A DNA stretch of 64,000 nucleotides from Hirsutella rhossiliensis (taxonomy: Eukaryota; Ascomycota; Sordariomycetes; Hypocreales; Ophiocordycipitaceae): contig NW_025408677.1 in NCBI RefSeq assembly GCF_020360975.1, positions 496,001 to 560,000 on the forward strand. The letters run 5' to 3'. The notes under the pieces were generated by a model that made no database searches, was not told the origin of the DNA, and worked only from the letters and a program-made list of their open reading frames with translations. Made by a program: the position numbers and the translations under genes. Positions 11,074 through 19,264 of this stretch are shown in pieces. How positions within the stretch are numbered: the stretch's first letter is position 1; each line of letters begins with the position of its first letter.

Positions 11074-11330
11074 TGTCACGACCCTGCGCGCCAGCGTAGA
11101 GACACCAGCGCAGAACCTCACCAGTGTCACGTGCCCAAGCAGCATCACGTGCCCACGTGCGACCTCGTGCTTACCTGAGCGCTGCTGAGGTAACCTCGTG
11201 CATATGCACATAAGGGCCAGCTCGGTCGTGTAGTCTAGTCTTTCTTTCTTGCTCCTTAGCTTTGAGTCTTTGTTCATAGTGCCAATACATCTTTATAGCC
11301 GTCAAGGCTCGTATGTGCCTGGCCGTAACA
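11074..11330 (-). mobile_element. Solo LTR inside the chromovirus B integrase
   Basis: A 257-bp sequence, TGTCACGACC...GGCCGTAACA, is flanked by perfect CGGCT duplications at 11069-11073 and 11331-11335. It splits the integrase between AKPRHHKP and YGLLAPLPAP. On the minus strand it begins TGTTACGGCC. It is therefore the third nesting level: solo LTR in B in A. Confidence 0.93.
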
Positions 11331-11335
11331 CGGCT

Positions 11336-12490
11336 TATGATGCCTCGGCTTTGCGAGCTGACATTCGCGGCAGGTAGAGACATAACGACGCACGTCTCGA
11401 CGTAATCCGGGCCAGTAGTACTGCACCTGGATCCGCTTGCAAGTCTTGGTTCCGCCTTGATGGCCGGCAACCTCATCGTCGTGAAACAACACTAGGATCT
11501 CGTTTCTCAAACCCAGAGGCACGAAGATCTTCTTGCGGTAACACAACAGCCCCTCGTCATTGGTGCTCCAGACTTCTGACGATAGCCCACCGGCGGTAAC
11601 GCTACCAGGGACAGTGACAAGCTGCTTCTGTTGGGCAACAAAGGCGTCCCTGCCGCTAGCAGGGCCTCTTGCAGTGACTCTTGTAACGTTGATGCCGTTA
11701 CAGCGGTGCCCTCCTCCTGAGACGTCGTCCTCGACGTCCTCAAGACTCGTGCAACACGCCTGAGACGGTCGAGCTTAGCTCTTCCATCAGCGACAGGGAC
11801 AGCCAGGGGCGACCTGGTCTGATCGCGTAATTCGACAGCCTGTCTAGAGTGCATACGGTCCCTACCCGCAGACTCACAGGGAAACAGCCGATCAATCTTT
11901 TCGAGGGCGACGGGGACAGCCGGTCGCGAACCGGACTGCTCGCCAAATCCGACAGCCTGTCTTGAACACACACGGTCCCCTTCCGCGGGTTCACAGGGAA
12001 ACAGCCGGTCAACATGTGCATGGGCGACAGGGACAGCCGGTCGCGAACCGGACTGATCGCCAATACCAGCAGCCTGTCTTGAACACGTACGGTCCCCTTC
12101 CGCAGGTTCACAGGGAAACAGCTGGGCAAACTTTTCAAGGAATGACGGAACGCACGGATCTCGCAGCCCGGCTGTTCTCATCACCTTCTCATGGTCCGGC
12201 CGTCTTGATAATCCATCCGCAGGATTCTTCAAGCCCGGTCGGTAGACGATTTCAAAGTCAAAGCTGCACAACTGGTCTAGTGCATTCATCTGTCGATTGG
12301 TCAGCTTAGCTTTGGACATGAAGTACTTATGGTTCAGGTGGTCCGTCAAAACGGTGATCTTCTGCTCCGTATACGCAAGGTAGTGGCGCCAATGGCGGAA
12401 AGCTTCGGTGATAGCTAGCAGTTCGCAGTCCGGGATTGCGTATCTTGTCTCTGCGTCCTGAAGCTTCCGCGAAAGGAACGCTACGGGTGC
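11336..12490 (-). pseudogene. Chromovirus B RNase H, repeat insert and integrase zinc domain
   Basis: The frame continues from RNase H (SRKLQDAETRYAIPDCELLAI, ITVLTDHLNHKYF, YRPGLKNPADGLSRRPD). It then has an unusual insert of three 39-residue repeats (FPCEPAEGDR...SRQA...PAVPV), and after a frame change the integrase HHCC domain (FHDDEVAGHQGGTKT, CRECQLAKP). In ordinary chromoviruses the RNase H-integrase linker is short and non-repetitive. Frames shift at about 12490 and 11540. Confidence 0.85.
11877..12125 (-). repeat. 117-bp tandem repeat within pol of chromovirus B
   Basis: The motif CAGGGAAACAGC starts at 11877, 11994 and 12111, an exact period of 117 bp (39 codons). Two full units and the start of a third are clear; a more diverged unit precedes them at about 11765-11876. 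The period keeps the reading frame. The encoded unit is rich in charged residues and contains two Cys. Confidence 0.9.
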
Positions 12491-14046
12491 CATCGATCGG
12501 CGTGCAGTTGAGAGATTATTGCTCCGATAGCGAACTGGGACGCATCTGTTTCGATTCGTATTGTCTTGGAAGGATCGAAGTGTCTGAGAACAGGCCCACA
12601 TGTGAAGGCCGTCTTGAGATCCTCAAAAGCCCTCATTGCTTTTGGATCCAGCTTGAAAGGCTTCGATGCCCCCTTGCGGAGACGATCCGTGAGCGGAGAC
12701 ACGATCTTGCTGTAGTTCTTGATAAAGCGGCGGTAGAACCCAGTAAACCCTAAGAAAACCTGTATGTCTTTTACAGAACGGGGTGCTGGCCATTCTGTGA
12801 TAGCATGGACCCGTTCCTCTTCCATGTGGATTCCTTCCTCATCGACCACGAACCCCAGGAAGGAGACTTTCTTCACCGAGAATTCGCATTTGCTCAGATT
12901 GGCGTAAAGTCCGGCTTTTCGTAACCTTTGCAGGACGTCCTTGACATGGCCTTCATGCTGTTCCGGGTCTTCACTGAAGATAAGGATGTCGTCCAGATAG
13001 ACAACACAGATGATGTCAACCAGGCCTTCTAGTGCATCGTTGATATATTGCTGGAACGAGGCGGGAGCATTGACCAGCCCAAATGGCATCACCTGGTATT
13101 CGTAATGGCCATAGTGGCACCTAAATGCTGTTTTCCACTCGTCCCCTTCGCGAATCCGGAGTCGGTGATATGCGTCCTTTAGGTCGAGCTTGGTGAAGAC
13201 TTTAGCTCTACCCAGTCGGTCCAAGATCCCCGAGATCAATGGCAAAGCCGCTCGGTTCTTCTTGGTCACCTTATTCAACCCACGGTAGTCGACACATAAC
13301 CGTAGTTTCCCTCCCTTTTTAGGAACGAAGAGAATCGGAGAGCCTGCAGGACTGATTGATCGTCGAATCCATCCTTTCGCCTGGGCCGAAGCGATGTATT
13401 CGCGTAATACCGCGAGCTCATGTTCTGACAGATTATAGATGGGTCCTGGAGGGGGTATTTGCCCATCCTCGAGGTCGATTGGATGGGAACGCCCTGAAAG
13501 AGGGGGTAACCTAGCAGCCTCTTCCTCTGAGAAGACGTCTGCCCAATCTCGGTATGCTAAGGGAACTTCTGATAGGGCTGCGTCTTCTAAAGGAGCCACC
13601 GCTTCGTTGTTGTTCTCGTGGGTAAGGGGTATACCAAAGTGAGATTTCGCGAGACGCCTGATCTGTTTCGCGCCGCGAACGAACGATGTCCTTTGCGGGG
13701 GCGCAGCGAAAGCCCAGGTAAGGTGATCTGCCCTCTCCAGCAACAGACTGATATGTTTTAGCCAGGGTTTGCCCAGCCAAAGTCCTTCCTTGTCAGCTAC
13801 AGATGAGACGAAGCAGAAGACCCGAAGAATTTTCTCGGTTCCCCAGCTATCCCTTGCCTTGAGCAAGACGTGGATAGTTCCTTTTGTGTCAATCCGGCTA
13901 TGGTCTGCCGTTTCGGGTTGCTCCATCGTTGGTTCCACTCGCTGCCAATCACGTTGAGTGAGCAGCCTTGGAGAGATCAGGTTGTAGTGGCTGCCTTGAT
14001 CAAGCAAAGCCAAACATGTCTTGGACCACCGGCCATCCTGTCGCAA
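12481..14046 (-). CDS. Chromovirus B protease and reverse transcriptase
   Basis: A 521-codon frame on the minus strand. A retropepsin-like segment (LALLDQGSHYNLIS) occupies about residues 10-25 and the RT follows from about residue 190. The RT has [33 protein letters not shown] (motif A Asp), QVMPFGLVNAPASFQ (motif B) and the catalytic VYLDDILIF. The RNase H start (IRIETDASQFAIGAI) is at the end, where the frame shifts. In the protease the usual Asp-Ser/Thr-Gly reads Asp-Gln-Gly, which may affect activity or mark a divergent aspartyl site. It overlaps nothing upstream; gag ends at 14098 in another frame. Confidence 0.9.
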   Translation of the reverse strand: MRQDGRWSKTCLALLDQGSHYNLISPRLLTQRDWQRVEPTMEQPETADHSRIDTKGTIHVLLKARDSWGTEKILRVFCFVSSVADKEGLWLGKPWLKHISLLLERADHLTWAFAAPPQRTSFVRGAKQIRRLAKSHFGIPLTHENNNEAVAPLEDAALSEVPLAYRDWADVFSEEEAARLPPLSGRSHPIDLEDGQIPPPGPIYNLSEHELAVLREYIASAQAKGWIRRSISPAGSPILFVPKKGGKLRLCVDYRGLNKVTKKNRAALPLISGILDRLGRAKVFTKLDLKDAYHRLRIREGDEWKTAFRCHYGHYEYQVMPFGLVNAPASFQQYINDALEGLVDIICVVYLDDILIFSEDPEQHEGHVKDVLQRLRKAGLYANLSKCEFSVKKVSFLGFVVDEEGIHMEEERVHAITEWPAPRSVKDIQVFLGFTGFYRRFIKNYSKIVSPLTDRLRKGASKPFKLDPKAMRAFEDLKTAFTCGPVLRHFDPSKTIRIETDASQFAIGAIISQLHADRWHP

Positions 14047-14097
14047 CTGGTAGGGTATCCAGTTCTCACCGCTCTGAGACAGGAGCCGGTGTGGTTC

Positions 14098-15441
14098 CTA
14101 ATCCTCATCCTCCGGTTCTTGTTGGACCCTGCGTATCCCATTGGGACCCGTAGCCGGGTCGGAGTGACGGGCCGTAGTGTGTCTGCCGTCACCGCATCGT
14201 TTGCAATCAGGCTCGGTGCACTTTGGTCGTATGTGACCGGGCTTCCCGCATTTGAAACAGGCGCCGGGCTTCTCCTTCCTTGTTGATGTATCCTCTTCGC
14301 CATTCGTTTCTGTCGACCTCGGATCACCGGCGCTGCGGTAGGGTTGGTAACCCTTGTCATGGAAATCGTCGTCATACTCATGGCCCTTTTCTACCAAGTC
14401 GGTCCACGATTTGGGGTAGTTTTGGGATCGAAAGAGATCCTTGATATCTTTGTTACAGCAGAAGAGAAACATCTCAATGCGTAGCCAGTCGGGAACAGTT
14501 TGAGGGAACTCGCTTTCAATCGCACGATATTGCCGAAAGAAGTCCCGGAATGACTGGCCGGGCTTTTGCTTAAGCTTGGTCAGGCTGGTGTATGCATTCC
14601 GGGTACGACCTCGGGGATTGTTGATATTGCTCCAGAGCCAGTCCTCCATATCTCCCCACGTCATGTTTTCTTCACTTCCATCGAATTTGAGTCGCAGATT
14701 GTCTAGGAAATCCCTTCTCAACGTCTGGCTGAGATGGCCCGCCGCTAGCCTGATTCTCCTCTGCTCATCCTGGTAGTGGCGGGGGTGCTCCCGAAACACC
14801 CACTGAAGGGTTCCGACAAAGGTAGAAAGCTCGGCTGCCGAAGTGCCCCGGAACTGTTGAATCTGTACCTGGTTTTTGTTCTTGGGCTCGTAAATGGGAG
14901 AGCGTTCCCGAATCCTTTGCCGCGGTGGTGGGCTATACTCTGGCGACCTGGACCGTCGTCGTGAGCCACGTTCGCCCGATTTTTCTAAGAGGGCGCTCAG
15001 GAGCTGCTGTATCTGCTCCCCTTGCCGCCGCGAATAGTCGATCTGCTGATCCAGCTGTTGCCGGATCTCTCCTAGTTCGGTTTGCGTTCCCTGAGCTCCA
15101 TTGAAGGCCACGTTGGAGGTGGTGGGTTCAGCCTGTTGCCCCACATTCTCACCCCGCTGGAGCCTACCATGCGACTCTTTTCTTTTCTTCGCAGCTCTAG
15201 CCGCTGCGAGCTGATCTAGCCGTTTTTGTGTCATGATTTTTCTTCTGTTCGTCGTCGGCGAAGGTCTTGGTTCAGCCTCGCCGCTATCTGATGGAGATTC
15301 CGTTGCATCCGATTCCTCCACAGGGGGAACCTGCGCCGAAGATGGGAATGCTGTCTGTGATGCAGATTCCGCCACCTGAGATTGGTGCATGTGGCGCTCC
15401 ACTGCTCTGGCCAGTTCTGGAGGAAGCTGCGATAAGTCCAT
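14098..15441 (-). CDS. Chromovirus B Gag
   Basis: 447 codons, starting MDLSQLPPELARAVERH about 58 bp inside the 5' LTR. Domains in order: a charged N-terminus with a basic patch (KKRKESHGRLQRG); a coiled-coil-like stretch (ELGEIRQQLDQQIDYSRRQ); a capsid-like retrotransposon gag region (LRLKFDGSEENMTWGDMEDW, KLKQKPGQSFRDFFRQYR); and a CCHC knuckle (CFKCGKPGHIRPKC) followed by CKRCGDGRH. Gag forms the virus-like particle that packages element RNA. The frame is intact. Confidence 0.93.
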   Translation of the reverse strand: MDLSQLPPELARAVERHMHQSQVAESASQTAFPSSAQVPPVEESDATESPSDSGEAEPRPSPTTNRRKIMTQKRLDQLAAARAAKKRKESHGRLQRGENVGQQAEPTTSNVAFNGAQGTQTELGEIRQQLDQQIDYSRRQGEQIQQLLSALLEKSGERGSRRRSRSPEYSPPPRQRIRERSPIYEPKNKNQVQIQQFRGTSAAELSTFVGTLQWVFREHPRHYQDEQRRIRLAAGHLSQTLRRDFLDNLRLKFDGSEENMTWGDMEDWLWSNINNPRGRTRNAYTSLTKLKQKPGQSFRDFFRQYRAIESEFPQTVPDWLRIEMFLFCCNKDIKDLFRSQNYPKSWTDLVEKGHEYDDDFHDKGYQPYRSAGDPRSTETNGEEDTSTRKEKPGACFKCGKPGHIRPKCTEPDCKRCGDGRHTTARHSDPATGPNGIRRVQQEPEDED

Positions 15442-15487
15442 GATTCAAGCCGGTCCCGTTCAACGGTCTCTGTGCCCTAAAGGGGAG

Positions 15488-15498
15488 AGAGATCAAAC
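15488..15498 (-). promoter_or_regulatory. Primer-binding site of B, self-priming type
   Basis: Two bases inside the 5' LTR the minus strand reads TTGATCTCT. Its exact complement AGAGATCAA lies within the LTR (15558-15566), about 40 nt downstream of the TATA box. This is the arrangement of self-primed Tf1/sushi elements, in which the 5' end of the RNA folds back on the PBS. Confidence 0.6.
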
Positions 15499-15713
15499 TG
15501 TAAGGCGCACACACAACTAAACAGAGAGTGAGGAACGGGGGTCAATCATTCAATTCATTGATCTCTGACGAGCTCCATCAGGTGCTATGCAACCCTACTT
15601 TTATAACCACGAGAGGCCTCCCAGCCCCGTGCTTTTCCCTGGAAAAGTCACTCCAGCCAGTGGTTGGAATCAACCAGCCATCTACCGTGGTCAAGCACTT
15701 TAGGCGCGTGACA
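15499..15713 (-). repeat. 5' LTR of chromovirus B
   Basis: 215 bp, same sequence as 9722-9936 by eye. It holds the promoter: TATAAAAG on the minus strand near 15605. Confidence 0.93.
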
Positions 15714-15718
15714 AATAT

Positions 15719-17835
15719 CCTGATCTCTTTTCCGACGTTGATTTCCTGGGCACCCTCGGTGTTGGTAGACAATGTCGATATTGGGACCCTTCTAAGGTGG
15801 TCGTCTTGGAATAGCCTCATAATGCGTCCCTTTAGTCGTTCATCGGAGTAGTTGGCCGGCATATCCTGGTCCCGTCGAGAGAGCGCGTCAGGCAATCCAC
15901 CCTTGCGGCCTGGCCTCCATTCGAGCTTGAATTGGAACTTGGACAGGAACTCCGACCACCGCACTTGTCTCTCTGTCAACCTCCTTTCCGAGTAGAAGTA
16001 TCTCAGGTTCTTGTGGTCCGTTAGGATCTTGAAGTGCTCTACTGCCCGTAGCTCTGGTTCCCACTGCTCCAAACATCTGAGAATGGCGAGTAGCTCCTTG
16101 TCATGGATAGCGTAGTTCGCTTCGGCTGCCGAATGTTTCTTCGAGAAGTATGCGACAGGTCGTACCAGTCCATCCTTATCATCTCTCTGCAGGAGCACGC
16201 CTCCCGACGCGAATCCTGAAGCGTCCGCTTCCACGATAGTCTCCCTTTCTGGATGGAAGTGTGCAGGATCGGGGCCGTGATCAACAGGTCCTTGAGCTTC
16301 TCGAAGGCTTCTTCGCACAATCCATCCCAACGGAATGGCACGTCCTTCTTCGTTAGCCGCGTTAGCGCTCCGCTATCACCGAGAACTCTGGCATAAACAC
16401 CCTGTAGAAGTTCGCGAATCCGATAAAACTCCTCACGGATTTAATATTCGTCGGGGTTGCCCATCCCTTCACAGCCTCAACCTTCTCTGGGTCGACTCGG
16501 ATCCCACACTCCGCCTCGATGATGAACCCAAGGTATTTCACAGCCTTGACTTCGAATTCGCTCTTGTTGATGTCCAGTTGCAGCCCAGCGTCCATCAGTC
16601 GTTGGAGGACCTTGCCGACTTTGTCGCGGTGGTCTTGCAGGCTTCCAGAGGAGAAGATCAGGACATCGTCGATATACGCTGACACAAAATCATCGAGGTA
16701 ATCCTGGAGCACGCTGTTAATATACCGCTGAAAGGCTGCTGGTGCGCCTGTCAGGCCGAATGGAACTACCAGCCATTCGAAGGATCCATAGCGCGTTCTG
16801 AAGGCTGTCTTTTCTTCGTCGCCAGGGCGACCCTGATCTTATGGAACGCTGCTATAACATCTACCTTGGTGAACCACCTTGCCTTGGCTATCGTTCGCAA
16901 GGTCTCGCTCAGTAAAGGCAAGGGATAGCGGTCCCTCTTCGTTATGTGATTCAAACCTCTGTAATCCACGCAGAAGCGGATGCCTCCGCCGGGCTTCTTC
17001 ACCATAAGGACTGGTGCTGCGGCTGGCGAACTGCTGACTCTAATAAATCCCTTGTCGAGTAGTTCTGTGAGGGTCTTTCGTAGCACCAATAGCTCCTCGC
17101 GGGACATGCTGTAAAGCGGTCCCCAAGGTAGGGGCTTCTCTCGGCCATGCTCGTCTTTCAGCACTTCGATCCTCAGGTCCACACCTGGCCGATGAGGGGG
17201 CAGCTGGTCGGCCAGTTGCTGAGAGAAAGCTCGAGACCACTTGTGGTACTGTGGTGGCAGCTTCTCCATTACGTCAGTCTTCGGTTTCGGTCTTAGGGCC
17301 TTGTCAATATCCGCCATCGTGACCGAGTGAACTCCAATGCCGCCTTTTCGTTTGTCACGGCGTGCCTCTGCTAAAAAGGTTGCGGCCATGACGTTAGAGA
17401 CGTCTAGATGGGAGGCTGGTAACGTCGTCGGTCTCGTACTTGAACTCCATTGGACCCAATCTCGAGATATCCTTCCTTTGCGTGGGTGTGAACATCCTGG
17501 TCTTCCATCCATCGTTTACCCAGGATCATGTCCCAGTTAAGATCGTCGATGACGTACATGAAAACACGATGCTGCTGATGTCCATCGAGGTCGATCGACA
17601 CATACGTGTGTCGATTTTGACCTCTTTGCCGTCTCCCGCTGCATTCTCCAAGATGCGCGGCTGGACGCGTATATGTGGCAACTGGAGAGTGAAATGTGCG
17701 CTTGCTAACCGCGCCGTAGCAGAGGCAGCCATAGTCGACAAGAGATGGCACGAAGTCTGTGCCGTTCACCCTGACGTCTGCTATGAACGGTTCTCCGTCC
17801 ATTTTTGCTTTTCCGCTCACATCCCATTCTCTCAC
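15719..17835 (-). pseudogene. Chromovirus A protease, RT and RNase H (frameshifted)
   Basis: The minus strand encodes a protease-like segment (FVPSLVDYGCLCYGAVS, WDMILGKRWMED), then RT ([58 protein letters not shown] with the YIDD box), then RNase H (VEADASGFASGGVLLQRDD, LTDHKNLRYFYSERRL, GGLPDALSRRDQ). Frames change at about 17510, 16766 and 16350. The protease motif reads Asp-Tyr-Gly in both A and C, where Asp-Ser-Gly is usual. Chromovirus B is inserted just after the RNase H linker (GKEIRI). Confidence 0.88.
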
Positions 17836-17850
17836 AGCCGCCGCGTGTCC

Positions 17851-19104
17851 CTAGTCTGAATCTTCATCGCTATGAGAAGAAGTATCGTCTTCGGTGACCT
17901 CGGCTTTAGTGACCGCTGGTCGTGACGGGGTCACGGCATTGACCTGAGTGCGTCGGGTCGTGTTTGCGGGTCGGATAGGCGCAGCCAATGGACAGCGCTC
18001 GATTCTGCAGTTGTCTCTTCCACAACGGAGGCAACGCCCTTCACGGTAACGGGCGTCCATCTCGGCCTGGTCGACCCACTTGGCACGCTTGCCCAACAGC
18101 GCTTGGTCTTCTGGTCGCTTGGATTGGTAACCATATGTGTTCTTATCACTGCGGGTGCGCGTAGCGTTCACTTTCGCGGATGCTTGTAGAGTTGGTTCCC
18201 ATTCCATCATATCCTCTCGTCTAACTTCGGTTTTCTGGCCAGACTGTTTCTGGGCAGCCTGGCCTCCATGATTCTGGTGGTTGTCATAGTTGTCCGAACT
18301 CTTTGTGTTGCCTCGAGGCCTTTTCCACTGACCCAACAATTCCATCTGGCTGCTCAGCGAATCGCACCTCCTCGCCAGCCCAACATAGCTGCTGATGGCA
18401 GAGGGGTCAGAGCCTATGAGGGCTGCTTTCATTTTATCGTTTAGGGCCTCCTGGAGGTAGGAAATCTTGCTGTCATCTGGCCAATACTCGGCGTTGGCGT
18501 TGGCGATCTCCCTCTCAAAGCGGGGGTAAAAGGACGTGAACGGTTCATTCTCTCCTTGCTTAATCGAATGCAGGTTGCGTGTAGCTCTCTGCTTGCGATC
18601 CCTCTCCCCGTACAGCAATTCGAGGCGGTTGAGTAGTTCAGCAACATTGAACGTTTTCTTCTCGGTTTGCATCTCCACAAATGTGGTCACGTTGTCTTTA
18701 GCCTTGCCTTCTAGGCTCATGAAGATGTACATAAAGTGGCCTTCTGCATCTCCAAGGGCTTCTTTGTCGACTCGTAGCTTTCCTTCGGTTTCTAGTTTCC
18801 AGCTTCGCCACTGGGCCTTGTCGCCGCCGAATTTCGGTATGTCTCGTAATTTGGGGCGCTTGGTTGGGTGAGGGTTGTGAGTGGCGACCACACGGGTGTC
18901 CTCAATGGGGACAGCCGGGGTGACAGATGGCGTTGGCTCTAGGAGTTCAGACGAACGGGCTTGCTGGTGTTGTTGGAGTTCCAGGGCAATAAAACGTTCT
19001 TCAAACTGGGTGTTTCTTCGGGAACTCTCTTCTCTCAGACTTCGTATCTCGGCAACCAGGGCGCTGAGGACGTCCGGCTGCATGTTGTTGTTATCTTCGG
19101 CCAT
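17851..19104 (-). CDS. Chromovirus A Gag
   Basis: Intact frame of 417 codons from the ATG at 19104 (MAEDNNNMQPDVLSALV); the open frame continues upstream into the LTR without another ATG. It has a coiled-coil-like N-terminus (AEIRSLREESSRRNTQFEER), a gag capsid-like domain (DIPKFGGDKAQWRSWKLETE, HSIKQGENEPFTSFYPRFER), and a knuckle CLRCGRDNCRIERC. The spacing is that of CX2CX4HX4C, but the His is replaced by Cys. The acidic C-terminus ends SSHSDEDSD. The copy in C is frameshifted, so A keeps the better gag. Confidence 0.9.
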   Translation of the reverse strand: MAEDNNNMQPDVLSALVAEIRSLREESSRRNTQFEERFIALELQQHQQARSSELLEPTPSVTPAVPIEDTRVVATHNPHPTKRPKLRDIPKFGGDKAQWRSWKLETEGKLRVDKEALGDAEGHFMYIFMSLEGKAKDNVTTFVEMQTEKKTFNVAELLNRLELLYGERDRKQRATRNLHSIKQGENEPFTSFYPRFEREIANANAEYWPDDSKISYLQEALNDKMKAALIGSDPSAISSYVGLARRCDSLSSQMELLGQWKRPRGNTKSSDNYDNHQNHGGQAAQKQSGQKTEVRREDMMEWEPTLQASAKVNATRTRSDKNTYGYQSKRPEDQALLGKRAKWVDQAEMDARYREGRCLRCGRDNCRIERCPLAAPIRPANTTRRTQVNAVTPSRPAVTKAEVTEDDTSSHSDEDSD

Positions 19105-19234
19105 CGCGACTTCGCTGAACGCTAATAGTTCGACGGGACTCAGTTTGGTGTCTTCAGTGTCTTCGGTGTCTTCGGTGTCTTCAGTGTCTTCGGTGTCTTC
19201 AGTGTCTTCAATGTCTTCAGTGATCTTGATAGTA
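19105..19234 (-). repeat. Leader of A: self-priming PBS and 9-bp tandem repeats
   Basis: Next to the 5' LTR the minus strand reads ACTATCAAGAT (complement at 19223-19233), the reverse complement of a motif inside the LTR. Then follow about eight GAAGACACY repeats (encoding Glu-Asp-Thr if translated) before the gag ATG. Confidence 0.7.
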
Positions 19235-19264
19235 TGTGAAAGGCCTCTAGTGAGTTGATACAAC
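19235..19264 (-). repeat. 5' LTR of chromovirus A, inner 30 bp
   Basis: TGTGAAAGG... runs to the hAT insertion point. The last 8 bp (19257-19264, gatacaac) are the left target duplication of the hAT. The remainder of this LTR is at 22105-22264. Confidence 0.92.

Larger units (their letters stand above)
9722..15713 (-). mobile_element. Chromovirus B (Ty3/gypsy), complete, nested in A
   Basis: 215-bp LTRs at 9722-9936 and 15499-15713 appear identical by eye. They are flanked by a perfect 5-bp duplication, AATAT (9717-9721 and 15714-15718). Internal minus-strand frames give gag, protease, RT, RNase H, integrase and chromodomain. It belongs to a different family from A/C (different LTR and gag). 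Matching LTRs imply a recent insertion. It carries its own solo-LTR insertion at 11074-11330. Confidence 0.95.
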
